A DNA stretch of 64,000 nt from Mycolicibacterium gadium (GTDB taxonomy: Bacteria; Actinomycetota; Actinomycetes; Mycobacteriales; Mycobacteriaceae), in assembly GCF_010728925.1 (NCBI RefSeq), contig NZ_AP022608.1, positions 3,844,001 to 3,908,000 of the forward strand. Reading direction: 5' to 3'. The notes beneath the pieces were generated by a model that was not told where the DNA came from, made no database searches, and saw nothing but the letters and a program-made list of their open reading frames with translations. The translations under genes and the position numbers were made by a program. Positions 29,840 through 38,693 of this stretch are shown one piece after another (position 1 is the first letter of the stretch; each line of letters begins with the position of its first letter).

Positions 29840-30112
29840 CTCTCGTACTTTCCTTCTCTTCTTACCGGGTGCGGTTCACCATTCCGGTGCACCGGGCCCG
29901 TTCCGACCGCCATACCTTCGTGGAGTGCTCGGAACTCGACCCGACCTACAACCCTCGCAGGAACCGCGATCGCAACGTCGATCCTGCGAGCGAAATAACG
30001 AACACAGAAGCTGCGACCGCGATCAGTCAATCACGTTCTGGGCTGCGGCGACAGTGGAGAAGCGATCGATTGGGGAACAATTCACGTACGGACCGTCTCA
30101 GGAGGGCATGTA

Positions 30113-32443
30113 ATGGCAGATTTCGGCCGCGAGCTGCTCGCTTGCGCGGTCGACGGGGCCACTGAGGGCGGGCACAACCCGTTGCGTCATGTCGCCGATC
30201 TGCCCCCGCGACAGGGACACCAACACAGCTGGCCCCAGTGGGCCGACCCAGATGTGGTGCAGGCGTTTGTTGATCGCGGTATCAAGGCGCCGTGGTCGCA
30301 TCAGCTCACCGCTGCCGACCTCGCCCACACCGGCCGCCACGTCGTGCTCAGCACGGGTACGGCCTCGGGCAAGTCGCTGGCCTACCAACTACCCATATTG
30401 ACGGCGCTGAAAAGTGATTCGCGCTCCCGGGTTCTGTATCTGTCGCCGACCAAGGCGCTCGGCCACGATCAGTTGCGCGCCGCGGTGGCACTCACCGAGG
30501 CGATACCCGCGCTGCACGATGTCGCCCCGAGCTCATACGACGGTGACAGCCCGACCGATGTGCGACGGTTCGCGCGCGAACGGTCGCGGTGGATCTTCTC
30601 CAATCCCGACATGATCCACCTTTCGCTGCTACGCAACCATGCCCGTTGGGCGGTCTTCCTGCGGAACCTGCGCTACGTCGTTGTCGACGAATGCCATTAC
30701 TACCGTGGTGTTTTCGGCTCCAACGTAGCCATGGTCCTAAGGCGACTACTGCGTTTGTGCACGCGCTATTCGGCGACCGGGTCGGGGCCCACGGTGATCT
30801 TCGCCAGCGCCACCACCGCCTCCCCAGCCATCACCGCGTCGGAGCTGATCGGCGAGACGGTCGCAGAGGTCACCCAGGACGGTTCTCCACAGGGCGCGCG
30901 CACCGTCGCGCTCTGGGAGCCGGCGCTGCTCGACGACATCGTCGGTGAAAACGGTGCGCCGGTGCGACGTTCGGCAGGTGCCGACGCGGCCCAGGTGATG
31001 GGGAATCTGATTGCCGAGGGTGCCCGCACCTTGACGTTCGTGCGCTCGCGGCGCGGCGCCGAACTCACCGCACTCGGTGCACGTGCACGGCTGGAAGAAC
31101 TCGCACCCGACCTCGCCGACCGGGTGGCGTCATACCGGGCGGGCTATCTGGCCGAAGACCGTCGCGCGCTGGAACGCGCACTCGCCGATGGCGAATTGCG
31201 GGGGTTGGCGACCACCAACGCCCTGGAGCTCGGCGTCGACATCGCAGGCCTCGATGCCGTCGTGCTGGCCGGATTCCCCGGCACGGTGACGTCCTTCTGG
31301 CAGCAGGCCGGTCGCGCCGGTCGCCGGGGTCAAAGTGCCCTGATCGTGTTGATCGCCCGCGACGATCCACTCGACACGTACCTCGTTCATCATCCGGCGG
31401 CGCTGTTGGACAAACCGATCGAGCGGGTGGTCATCGACCCGTCCAACCCGTATGTGCTTGGGCCGCAACTCCTCTGCGCCGCGACCGAACTACCGCTGAC
31501 CGAAGCCGAGGTGCGGATGTGGAACGCCGAGGCGGTCGTGGCCGCGCTCGTCGACGACGGTCTGCTGCGCAAGCGGCCCGCAGGCTACTTCGCCACTCCC
31601 GGTGTCGATCCACACCCGGCCGTCGACATCCGCGGCTCGTCGGGCGGCCAGATCGCGATACTGGAAGCCGGCACGGGCCGGATGCTGGGTAGTGCGGGGG
31701 CCGGCCAGGCGCCGGCGTCGGTTCATCCGGGGGCCGTCTACCTGCATCAGGGTGAGAGCTACGTCGTCGACTCGCTCGATTTCGAGGACGGTGTCGCGTT
31801 CGTCCACGCCGAGGATCCCGGCTACACCACGTTCGCGCGCGAACTGACCGACATCGCCGTCACCGGCGAGGGCGAGCGGAAGGCGTACGGGCCCGTCACG
31901 GTCGGGCTGGTCCCGGTGTCGGTGACGAACACCGTCATCGGGTACCTCCGTCGCCGGCTGACCGGTGAAGTCATCGACTTCGTCGAACTCGATATGCCGA
32001 CGCGTACTCTGGAGACCATGGCGGTGATGTGCACCATCACGCCTGAGACGTTGCAGCGCAACGGGATCGAGGCGCTGCGGGTTCCCGGCTCGTTGCACGC
32101 GGCCGAACACGCGGCAATCGGATTGCTGCCGTTGGTCGCCAGCTGCGATCGCGGCGACATCGGCGGGGTGTCGACCGCGATCGGCCCGGTCGACGGATTG
32201 CCGACGATATTCGTCTACGACGGCTACCCCGGCGGCGCGGGATTCGCCGACCGCGGTTTCGAGAAGATGGGTACCTGGTGGGCGGCGACCGCGGCGGCGA
32301 TCGAGGCCTGCGAGTGCGCAACGGGGTGCCCATCGTGCGTGCAATCACCGAAATGCGGAAACGGGAACGATCCACTCGACAAACACGGGGCGATCACCGT
32401 GCTGCGGCTGGTACTGGCCGAACTCGGGGGCGCGGGCCGGTGA
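30113..32443 (+). CDS. DEAD/DEAH-box helicase with C-terminal tetracysteine domain (MrfA/SftH family)
   Basis: A 776 aa superfamily II DNA helicase. Motif I is STGTASGKSLAYQLP, motif II is VVVDECHYYRG (DECH), motif III is FASATT, motif VI is QQAGRAGRRGQ. The C-terminal DUF1998-type region ends with a four-Cys metal site CECATGCPSCVQSPKCG. This layout matches Bacillus MrfA/YprA and mycobacterial SftH, 3'-to-5' translocases linked to DNA repair. ATG 30113 has AGGAGG 8 bases upstream. It corresponds to Rv3649. The next cistron, PE33 in M. tuberculosis, is missing here. Confidence 0.9.
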   Translation: MADFGRELLACAVDGATEGGHNPLRHVADLPPRQGHQHSWPQWADPDVVQAFVDRGIKAPWSHQLTAADLAHTGRHVVLSTGTASGKSLAYQLPILTALKSDSRSRVLYLSPTKALGHDQLRAAVALTEAIPALHDVAPSSYDGDSPTDVRRFARERSRWIFSNPDMIHLSLLRNHARWAVFLRNLRYVVVDECHYYRGVFGSNVAMVLRRLLRLCTRYSATGSGPTVIFASATTASPAITASELIGETVAEVTQDGSPQGARTVALWEPALLDDIVGENGAPVRRSAGADAAQVMGNLIAEGARTLTFVRSRRGAELTALGARARLEELAPDLADRVASYRAGYLAEDRRALERALADGELRGLATTNALELGVDIAGLDAVVLAGFPGTVTSFWQQAGRAGRRGQSALIVLIARDDPLDTYLVHHPAALLDKPIERVVIDPSNPYVLGPQLLCAATELPLTEAEVRMWNAEAVVAALVDDGLLRKRPAGYFATPGVDPHPAVDIRGSSGGQIAILEAGTGRMLGSAGAGQAPASVHPGAVYLHQGESYVVDSLDFEDGVAFVHAEDPGYTTFARELTDIAVTGEGERKAYGPVTVGLVPVSVTNTVIGYLRRRLTGEVIDFVELDMPTRTLETMAVMCTITPETLQRNGIEALRVPGSLHAAEHAAIGLLPLVASCDRGDIGGVSTAIGPVDGLPTIFVYDGYPGGAGFADRGFEKMGTWWAATAAAIEACECATGCPSCVQSPKCGNGNDPLDKHGAITVLRLVLAELGGAGR

Positions 32444-32453
32444 TACCGCCACA

Positions 32454-32483
32454 GGGGCGACTGACCCCTCGAACAGTCGCCCC
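32454..32483 (+). terminator. Perfect 10-bp hairpin after the helicase
   Basis: GGGGCGACTG pairs perfectly with CAGTCGCCCC around a 10-base loop, 11 bases past the helicase stop. There is no U-tract, as is common for mycobacterial terminator-like hairpins. Confidence 0.6.
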
Positions 32484-32738
32484 CGCGGTAACGCGGATGG
32501 AGCGCCTTACGCGTGGAAACGCCTGGCATTTCATTTGCGGAGAACAGTCGGACAACGCGATCCGTTCCCAAGTCCGGATAGACCGGGTGCAATCGCAAAT
32601 TACCTTGTCGGAGCGGGTGTTGCAACTCTGTTTGCGAGAAATAGCACCCCAAAAACCAACGAATTGCCATGCAGAACCGTCACGTTGCCACGGATTTCGT
32701 AGGCGACTGCTGGCTGCTGGAGATCTGGCGCTCGGCCC
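32484..32738. other. Gene-free spacer
   Basis: Between the helicase hairpin and the promoter of the sensor protein I see no credible gene, RNA or repeat. In M. tuberculosis a PE gene (Rv3650) occupies this position. GC content is slightly lower than in neighbours. Confidence 0.5.
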
Positions 32739-32744
32739 TAAACT
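32739..32744 (+). promoter_or_regulatory. -10 box, leaderless
   Basis: TAAACT ends 6 bases before ATG 32751, so the mRNA should start at or next to the start codon. Confidence 0.55.
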
Positions 32745-32750
32745 GCCCTA

Positions 32751-33734
32751 ATGAACCACGACTGGCTGCTCGTGGAAACTCTGGGCAGCGAACCCGCCGT
32801 GGTTGCCCAGGGTCGCCGGACCAAGAACCTGGTCCCGGTCAGCGCGTTCCTGCGGCGCAATCCGCATTTGATGGCGATCCAGACCGCTATCGGTGAGACC
32901 GTGCGGGCGAGACAGGGCTTGAGCAGCATCACGCCCAAAAACGACCGCGTAATCCGCACCGAGGTCGTCCAGATGACCGACGGGCGGATCCACGGTGTGC
33001 ACGTATGGATTGGCCCGCCCGACATGGAACCGCCCGCGCGCCCGGTCCCCGGCCCGCTGGTCTGGGACCTCACCAGCGGCACCGCGACCGACACCACGGA
33101 GTCGCTGCACAACAGCGGATGGGCGCCGGATAGTCAGGTGTTGCACGGCAGGGCGTTCGCCGAAGACCTGCCGAAGCGTGACCTCAATCCGAGCGAGGCA
33201 AAGGTCCTCTCGATGACGATCACGCGTGAACCGGGCCAAACGATCTGCAACTCCTGGGACGTCACGGACTATCGCGGCGAACCGATCACCATTGGCTTCG
33301 TCGCGCGTGTGCTCGCCGAGGAGGAGGACGACGGGAGCACCCGACTGATCCTCCGGGCGATGAACTGGCGGGGCGAACGCGACACCGACGGGGATTCACC
33401 CGACTACCTGGCGCAGCGCATCCTCAAGGGGCTCGCGCAGCCCGGCGCTCACCGTGCGCTCGTCGACCTGACGAACTGGACGCTGCTGAAGTGGCTCGAC
33501 GATCCCGCGCCCTTCTTCATCTGGCGCGCGAGCCTGGGCGGTGATCACCTCGTGCATCCCGACGATCGCACCCAGATCGCAAGAATGACAGAGGAATTCG
33601 TTAGCGGAAGTACGTCGGCCACGCTGCGACTGGCGGCCAACGACGGCGGGTGGGCGGCTGTGCACGTGACGATCAACCGTGTCGAGCTCGAGGACGACGT
33701 GTTCGCCGGACTGGCGACGCTACGTCAGGCCTGA
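32751..33734 (+). CDS. Triple sensor-domain protein (Rv3651-like, GAF/PAS)
   Basis: A 327 aa soluble protein without membrane helices or DNA-binding motif. It resembles Rv3651, described as having one GAF-like and two PAS-like sensor folds in tandem. Visible here are an N-terminal region VSAFLRRNPHLMAIQTAIGE, a middle part with TRLILRAMNWRGERD, and a C-terminal PAS-like core (WRASLGGDHLVHPDDRTQIARM) with the typical HPDD turn. The ligand and partner are unknown. The -10 box is directly upstream. The 3' end overlaps the TadE-like gene on the opposite strand by 15 bases. Confidence 0.8.
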   Translation: MNHDWLLVETLGSEPAVVAQGRRTKNLVPVSAFLRRNPHLMAIQTAIGETVRARQGLSSITPKNDRVIRTEVVQMTDGRIHGVHVWIGPPDMEPPARPVPGPLVWDLTSGTATDTTESLHNSGWAPDSQVLHGRAFAEDLPKRDLNPSEAKVLSMTITREPGQTICNSWDVTDYRGEPITIGFVARVLAEEEDDGSTRLILRAMNWRGERDTDGDSPDYLAQRILKGLAQPGAHRALVDLTNWTLLKWLDDPAPFFIWRASLGGDHLVHPDDRTQIARMTEEFVSGSTSATLRLAANDGGWAAVHVTINRVELEDDVFAGLATLRQA

Positions 33735-34049
33735 GTCGACGGGACCAGCCCGGGCGATCGCACGTGCGGTGCCGACACCAAACCGGCCCAGCACGGTAGG
33801 CACTTCGACGGCGACCACGACGTTGAGACCGCGCATCGAGCAGTCCGCGACCGACGAGCCCATCGCCTCGGCCACTGCGACCGCATGTCCGCACGCGGTC
33901 TGGGCCCCGTGTACGAGTCCACCCGCGGCCGCGAGCGCTGCGAGATCGGCCGCTGCCTGGGCACGATGGCGCGCGACGACGGCCGACCCGAGGTACACGC
34001 AGGCGATGCTGATCGCCAGCAGCACCGCCATCATCGCGACGGCGACCAA
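33720..34049 (-). CDS. Helicase/secretion-neighbourhood TadE-like protein (Rv3654c-like)
   Basis: Small pilin-like protein of the Tad locus. It has one N-terminal membrane helix (LVAVAMMAVLLAISIACVYLG) followed by VVARHRAQAAADLAALAAAGG, the hallmark of this family, and conserved Cys residues further on. The frame is open through a conserved-looking SAESGSVT block to about 34076 but has no ATG or GTG there; the first usable starts are TTG at 34049 or ATG at 34034. The stop of the preceding TadE gene (34066) lies just upstream. It is probably exported and processed with the pilin. Confidence 0.7.
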   Translation of the reverse strand: MVAVAMMAVLLAISIACVYLGSAVVARHRAQAAADLAALAAAGGLVHGAQTACGHAVAVAEAMGSSVADCSMRGLNVVVAVEVPTVLGRFGVGTARAIARAGPVDSGLT

Positions 34050-34065
34050 CGTGACCGACCCCGAC

Positions 34066-34392
34066 TCAGCGCTGACCAGGTTCCACCGCGGCGACGGCGC
34101 GGCCGGCGATGACGATCCCCGGAAGGAGAACCGATTGCGCCGAGACGGTCGCGACGACGTGGGCACCGTCTCGACGAAGGCGCACCGAAGCGCCCTCGGG
34201 CGCGATGGCTCGGGCGGCATTCGAGCCGTCGTCGCCACGCGCTGCCAGGCGTGCGGCCTCCCGGGCCGCGTCGACGCACCGGACGTGCATAGCAACTGCG
34301 GTGAGACCCGCTGCGCACAGCAGCAGCACCGCGACCAGGCCCGCAATCCCGAGCGCCGCTTCGACCGTGGCACCGCCGACCTCGCCGCCTAG
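34066..34392 (-). CDS. TadE-family pseudopilin (Rv3655c-like)
   Basis: About 108 aa. The N-terminal sequence GGATVEAALGIAGLVAVLLLCAAG carries the prepilin-type motif (Gly, then Glu five residues on, then a membrane helix), here split as G-A-T-V-E-A. It continues VRCVDAAREAARLAARGD, typical of TadE. The upstream boundary is uncertain: between the pilin stop and the motif the frame has no ATG, GTG or TTG, so the extent given starts at the CTA codon at 34392. Use of a rare start or an internal start in the pilin gene is possible. Confidence 0.65.
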   Translation of the reverse strand, partial: LGGEVGGATVEAALGIAGLVAVLLLCAAGLTAVAMHVRCVDAAREAARLAARGDDGSNAARAIAPEGASVRLRRDGAHVVATVSAQSVLLPGIVIAGRAVAAVEPGQR

Positions 34393-34592
34393 ACGTTGGT
34401 GTTCAGCGCGCGGTTGATGATGTTGGTCAACGCGCTGACGATCGAGTCTCCCGTCACGACGGTGTACAGAATCGCGCCGAACGCCGCCGCCGCGATGGTG
34501 CCGATCGCGTACTCGACCGTGGACATGCCACTGTCGTCCACGATCATCACGGTCATTCGCGCCTGCACCGAGCGAACCCATCTGCGTATCAA
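34389..34592 (-). CDS. Flp-type pilin subunit, DUF4244 (Rv3656c-like)
   Basis: A 67 aa prepilin. A basic N-terminus is followed by DDSGMSTVEYAIGTIAAAAFGAIL: Gly for cleavage, then Glu five residues later (STVEYA), then the assembly helix, as in Flp pilins. The start is TTG 34592, supported by GGGGAGG seven bases upstream. It is probably the major subunit of the pilus or pseudopilus made by the TadA/B/C-like proteins encoded upstream. No prepilin peptidase gene lies in this locus. Confidence 0.82.
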   Translation of the reverse strand: MIRRWVRSVQARMTVMIVDDSGMSTVEYAIGTIAAAAFGAILYTVVTGDSIVSALTNIINRALNTNV

Positions 34593-34621
34593 TTGATTTC
34601 CTCCCCATCACTCGAAACCCC

Positions 34622-35197
34622 TTACAACACACCGGAACGCAACACATCCCCCGCCAGCCCCGCCACGACGGGCACGATGCCCAGACATAGGAACGCCGGC
34701 AGATAGCACAGGCCCAGCGGCCCCGCGATCAGCACCGACGCCCGTTCGGCCGCGGCGCGGGCGGCGTCGGCGGCATCGTCGCGCGACTGCGAGGCCAACT
34801 CGGCGACGCCCTGCGCCAACGCGGCGCCCGAGGAGGCGGACCGACGGGCCAGGCGCACGAACGCGTCGGTCTGGCCGTCGGTGTTCGCAGGGTCCGACCA
34901 CGCCGTCGCTGGATCGGCCCCGAGCGCGAGCAGGTCTGCAGCGCGATTCAGGATTTGGCCGAGAGGGGGCGGCGCGGACGGCGCTGTCGCAGCTGCGGCT
35001 GCCGACACCGCCATTCCCGACCGCAGACACGCGGCCAGCACCTCCAGGGCCGACGCCGTGGCCAGCGGATCGTCCGCGGGGGCGGTGGTGCGGCGCCCCG
35101 GCCTCTCCACCCCGAGACCTCGCACCTGGATGCGAGTCCGCGAGCTCTCGGCGCTGAGCAGTATCGCGACGGCCAATAGCATTGCAGCGTAGGTCAT
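34622..35197 (-). CDS. Type II/IV secretion F-family protein, TadC-like (Rv3657c)
   Basis: A 191 aa inner-membrane platform protein. An N-terminal helix (YAAMLLAVAILLS) is followed by the GspF/TadC core (ALEVLAACLRSGMAVSAAAA, ALAQGVAELASQSRDDAADA) and a C-terminal hydrophobic pair (VLIAGPLGLCYLPAFLCLGIVPVVAGL). It anchors the pilus ATPase. The ATG at 35197 overlaps the TadB-like stop (ATGA). It is shorter than classic TadC. Confidence 0.82.
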   Translation of the reverse strand: MTYAAMLLAVAILLSAESSRTRIQVRGLGVERPGRRTTAPADDPLATASALEVLAACLRSGMAVSAAAAATAPSAPPPLGQILNRAADLLALGADPATAWSDPANTDGQTDAFVRLARRSASSGAALAQGVAELASQSRDDAADAARAAAERASVLIAGPLGLCYLPAFLCLGIVPVVAGLAGDVLRSGVL

Positions 35198-35988
35198 TTC
35201 ACCACCGCACAGGTGATCCGGTCGCACCACAGCAGACCGGCGCAGGCCAGCAGCACTCCCAGAATCAACAGCCATTCGCCGAATCCCCCGGCGAGGAGGA
35301 AGCCCAGCGGGTCGGCTCCGATCAGCTGTCCGAGTGCGATGCCGACGGCGGGCAGGCCCGCAAGCACGGTGGCGGTGGTGCGCGCTCCGGCCATACCGGC
35401 GTCGACACGGGAGGAGAACCTTTGCCGCTCAACCAGATCCCGCTGCGCGGTCTGCATGAGCGTGCCGATCGCCAGGCCGTGCGTCTGAGCCAGCTGCCAA
35501 CACACCGCGAGCCGCTCCCAGTGCGCGGGCAGCGACGACCGCCGCGCGACGCTGAGCATGCCCGCGACGACATCGGCGCCCAACCGTGCGCGCGCCGCGA
35601 TCGTCCGCAGCGCTGACGCGACGCCGCCGTCGGTGTCATCGGCGGCGACATCGAAGGCGGTGACGGGGTGGGCGCCGACCCGCAATTCTCCGACGAGGAC
35701 GTCCAGCGCACCCCTGAGCGCGGCGGCTTCGGCGTCGCGAGTCCGGCGCCGCCGCCGGCTTCGCCGCCGCATCTCGACGGTCGCGCCAACAATGGCCGCG
35801 GCGACAACAGCTCCGGTCGAGATGACCGCACCCAATGCGAGTGTCAACGCCACACCGCAGGGAACGAGAAGCCACATCGCGATTCTCGGTGAGGACGAGC
35901 CGGCGGGGACCCGCGAACGGAGTCGGTGCTGCGCTGGTCCAGGCGCCGTCAGCAGCGCGAGTGCCAGCGCCAGGGCTGCACCGCTCAT
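35194..35988 (-). CDS. Type II/IV secretion F-family protein, TadB-like (Rv3658c)
   Basis: A 264 aa membrane protein. The N-terminus has two helices (ALALALALLTAPG and LVPCGVALTLALGAVISTG), then a basic stretch [14 protein letters not shown] and the F-domain helices (LDVLVGELRVGAHPVTAFD; HWERLAVCWQLAQTHGLAI). The C-terminus has GFGEWLLILGVLLACAGLLW. With TadC it forms the membrane platform of the pilus machine. It overlaps both neighbours by ATGA. Confidence 0.83.
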   Translation of the reverse strand: MSGAALALALALLTAPGPAQHRLRSRVPAGSSSPRIAMWLLVPCGVALTLALGAVISTGAVVAAAIVGATVEMRRRSRRRRRTRDAEAAALRGALDVLVGELRVGAHPVTAFDVAADDTDGGVASALRTIAARARLGADVVAGMLSVARRSSLPAHWERLAVCWQLAQTHGLAIGTLMQTAQRDLVERQRFSSRVDAGMAGARTTATVLAGLPAVGIALGQLIGADPLGFLLAGGFGEWLLILGVLLACAGLLWCDRITCAVVK

Positions 35989-37151
35989 GCCTGCCGCCGC
36001 TCATGCACGAGCGTTCGCAGTTGCTCGGCGCCGCGATCGAATCCGATGCCCGTACGCCAGGCGGTCACTGCACGGACGCGGCCGTCGGCGGCGGCGGTGA
36101 GCACCGCGACCTCGCTGAGCCGGCGTCGACCGTCGCGATCACGGCTGACGTGGACGAGCACCTGCACGGCCGCCGCGAGCTGACTGTGCAGCGCACCCCG
36201 GTCCAGTCCGCCGACCGCAGCAAGCGCTTCGAGTCGCGCCGGCACCTCGGCCGGACTGTTGGCATGTACGGTCCCCGCTCCGCCGTCGTGACCGGTGTTG
36301 AGGGCGGCGAGCAAGTCGACCACCTCGGCGCCGCGAACCTCGCCGACGACGATTCGGTCAGGTCGCATCCGCAGAGCCTGCTTGACCAGGTCGCGCACGG
36401 TCACTTCGCCGACCCCCTCGACGTTTGCCGGTCGCGCAACGAGTTTCACCACATGCGGATGTGCCGGCTCCAGTTCGGCGGCGTCCTCGACACAGACGAC
36501 GCGCTCGTGCGCGGGAACCGCGCCGAGGATGGCGGCCAGCATCGTGGTCTTTCCCGCGCCAGTGCCCCCTGACACCAGCAGGGCAAGGCGTGCGGCGATG
36601 ACCTCGTTCAGCAGCGCAGCGGCCGACGGCTCGATGGCTCCCGTCCGCATCAGGGCGGCGAGATCCTGCGTAGCGGGTCGGAGCACCCGCAGGGACAGAC
36701 ACGTTCCCGCGGGGGCGATCGGCGACAGCACCGCGTGCAGACGCACGGTGCACTGCCCGCTGCCCAGTCCGGTCAGCTGGCCGTCCACCCAGGGTTGCGC
36801 CTCGTCGAGCCGACGTCCGGCCGACAACGCAAGGCGTTGCGCCAATCGCCGCACGGCATCGTCGTCGGCGAACCGAATCGACGTGCGCCGCAGGCCGTCA
36901 CCGTCGTCGACCCACACCGCGTCGGGCGCGGTGACCAGAACATCGGTGGTGCCCTCCGCACGCAGCAGCGGGTCGAGCACACCCGCTCCGGTGAGTTCGG
37001 TCTGCAATACGCGCAGGCTGCTGAGCACCTCGGCGTCCCCGAGCAGCCCGCCGGACTCCGCTCGGATGGCGGCCGCGACCGCGGTCGGCCGCAGGGGTCC
37101 GGACTCCGCGGCCAGCCGCTCGCGGACGCGCTCGACCAGCGAGGCGCTCAT
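35985..37151 (-). CDS. TadA-like secretion/conjugation ATPase (Rv3659c)
   Basis: A 388 aa hexameric ATPase powering pilus assembly. The Walker A motif is [17 protein letters not shown], followed by the Asp box [13 protein letters not shown], the Walker B region [29 protein letters not shown] split over two blocks, and the His-box. The N-terminal domain ([19 protein letters not shown]) fits the TadA/VirB11 subgroup. The ATG overlaps the ssd stop, so the chain ssd-tadA-tadB-tadC-pilin-tadE runs as one operon. Confidence 0.92.
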   Translation of the reverse strand: MSASLVERVRERLAAESGPLRPTAVAAAIRAESGGLLGDAEVLSSLRVLQTELTGAGVLDPLLRAEGTTDVLVTAPDAVWVDDGDGLRRTSIRFADDDAVRRLAQRLALSAGRRLDEAQPWVDGQLTGLGSGQCTVRLHAVLSPIAPAGTCLSLRVLRPATQDLAALMRTGAIEPSAAALLNEVIAARLALLVSGGTGAGKTTMLAAILGAVPAHERVVCVEDAAELEPAHPHVVKLVARPANVEGVGEVTVRDLVKQALRMRPDRIVVGEVRGAEVVDLLAALNTGHDGGAGTVHANSPAEVPARLEALAAVGGLDRGALHSQLAAAVQVLVHVSRDRDGRRRLSEVAVLTAAADGRVRAVTAWRTGIGFDRGAEQLRTLVHERRQA

Positions 37152-38221
37152 GCCGCGCTCACCACCGGATGCTGCTGCAATACCGCCATCACCCGGCGCG
37201 CGGCACCTGCGAGCGGGGACCGGCGGCGCAGCCGAAGACCACCGTGTTCCAGGGTCTCGGCGATGCCGGCTTGCGGTCGCATCGCGGCGAGGAGTGGAAG
37301 ACCGACGATCGCGGCGACGTCGGAGGATCGCAGCCCACCCGGCGCGGGCCCCCGCACGACCAGGCCCACGTTCGGGTTCACCGTGGAAACCCAGCGTGCG
37401 ACGCGTTCGGCCGCAGCGCAGGACCGCACATCGGCCGGGGTGACGAGAATGGCGAGATCCGCGGATTCGAGCGCGGTCTCGGCGGCCGCGGTCGATCGCC
37501 GCGGCACGTCGCAGATCACCGTCGCACCGCCCCGGCTGCCCGCATCCACGACGGCGCCGAGGGGCAGGGCGTCGACGTCACCGCCTCCACGACCGCCCGA
37601 GAGCACACAAACGCCGTGTTGCCTTGGCAGCGCATCGCGTAGGGCGGCATAGTTCAGCCGTCCGCCCTGCAGTGTCAGATCCGGCCAGCGCAGTCCGCCG
37701 TCCGCCTCGATCCCCAGCAGGAGGTCGATGCCGCCGCTCCACGGATCGGTGTCGATCAGCAGCGCCTCGTTCACCTGACCCGCGGTCTGCGCCAGCGCGG
37801 CCGCGAACACCGATGCGCCCGCTCCACCCCGTCCCGCGATGACTGCGGCCACCGCCCCGCGCGCGACGGCGGCCACTGCGGCTTCGGCAGCTTCGGACAG
37901 CTCGGCCATCAGCTCGCCGTCCTGGGCGGGCAGGGCCACGACGCGCTGCGCCCCGACTGCAATGGCGGCCTGGAAATCGGCAGGGCCGGGCTCCGACCGC
38001 GTGATCAGGATGACGGCACCGCGCCTCGGTAACAGCCGCTGCGCGCAGTGCTCGGCCGCCCCGCGGTCGAGCAGGACGGCCACCGCGGCCGTCCAGACCT
38101 TGCGACCGGACGGTTCGCTGGCGTGAACGACGGGGACACCGGCCGCGGCGGCGATGCGATCAACGTCGTCGCGCAGCTCAGCGTCGCCCGTCAGAGCGAG
38201 AATCCCGGCGGTGGTTCCCAT
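37148..38221 (-). CDS. ssd: Septum-site determining protein Ssd / CpaE-like (Rv3660c)
   Basis: A 357 aa ParA/MinD-superfamily protein. An N-terminal receiver-like domain ([23 protein letters not shown]) precedes a deviant Walker [20 protein letters not shown], where the usual K-T/S is A-S. Then come [19 protein letters not shown] and the Walker B-like VICDVPRRS. In M. tuberculosis Ssd alters septum formation and stress responses. Its link to tadA also fits CpaE, which positions the pilus apparatus. Start is ATG 38221. It is the first gene of the Tad operon. Confidence 0.88.
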   Translation of the reverse strand: MGTTAGILALTGDAELRDDVDRIAAAAGVPVVHASEPSGRKVWTAAVAVLLDRGAAEHCAQRLLPRRGAVILITRSEPGPADFQAAIAVGAQRVVALPAQDGELMAELSEAAEAAVAAVARGAVAAVIAGRGGAGASVFAAALAQTAGQVNEALLIDTDPWSGGIDLLLGIEADGGLRWPDLTLQGGRLNYAALRDALPRQHGVCVLSGGRGGGDVDALPLGAVVDAGSRGGATVICDVPRRSTAAAETALESADLAILVTPADVRSCAAAERVARWVSTVNPNVGLVVRGPAPGGLRSSDVAAIVGLPLLAAMRPQAGIAETLEHGGLRLRRRSPLAGAARRVMAVLQQHPVVSAA

Positions 38222-38435
38222 GAGCCCACCATGCGGGCTGTCGCTAACCCCGCGCCACGGTCAACCCGGACTCTGTGGATGAACCGCAAATTGGGGACAA
38301 CCGGCAAAAATTGACGGCGAAAACCATATTCCGCAACTTCGGAGCGTCGGACCATCTGTCCGAAAGACGAACCTTGCGACAATGAGGACCCGGCCCGCAA
38401 ACGGAGCGGCTGGGCGACGGAAAGCGGGCACCCCG

Positions 38436-38533
38436 GAAAAAGGGACGACCCCCGCCAGGGGGGGAGGAGGCGGAGGTCGTCGTGTATCAGCCCCGGGGGG
38501 TCGGGCTGATGCACACCCGGCATAAGCCGAGTA
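38436..38533 (-). ncRNA. 6C small RNA (B11 in M. tuberculosis)
   Basis: On the minus strand two hairpins with C-run loops are seen. The first is AUCAGCCC/GGGCUGAU closing a loop with CCCCCC. The second is a 13-base stem starting GACGACC, with one mismatch, whose loop holds CCCCCCC, and it is followed by a five-U run (38441-38437). This is the two-C-loop pattern of the conserved actinobacterial 6C RNA, which in M. tuberculosis lies in this same Rv3660c-Rv3661 gap and is about 93 nt long. The second hairpin plus U-run is its terminator. The RNA is thought to act on mRNAs through its C-rich loops. Confidence 0.9.
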
Positions 38534-38539
38534 ACACTC

Positions 38540-38545
38540 ACTATA
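38540..38545 (-). promoter_or_regulatory. -10 box of the 6C RNA
   Basis: TATAGT on the minus strand; transcription would begin near 38533. A weak -35 (TTGCGC, 38570-38565) lies 19 bases upstream. Confidence 0.65.
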
Positions 38546-38681
38546 CACACGGCAACATGGATGGGCGCAAGTGTCGCGCCTGTTAAGAAAGCATGGGTGT
38601 AGCAGGAAAAATGCAGTCACCGACACCTGTCGGGGACTGTCATTTCACAGACTCTCTTTCGTCCGGTCCGGCGCACCGCCC

Positions 38682-38687
38682 TATGCT
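38682..38687 (+). promoter_or_regulatory. -10 box of the HAD gene, leaderless
   Basis: TATGCT ends 6 bases before the in-frame GTG at 38694, which supports this codon as the start rather than ATG 38742. Confidence 0.6.
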
Positions 38688-38693
38688 GGTGAT

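Noticed and set aside
38440..38530. Plus-strand G-rich hairpins read first as a terminator or as part of Ms1
   Set aside because: On the minus strand the same bases give the exact two C-loop hairpins and U-run of 6C RNA, with a TATAGT -10 box. Ms1 fits the next intergenic gap better.
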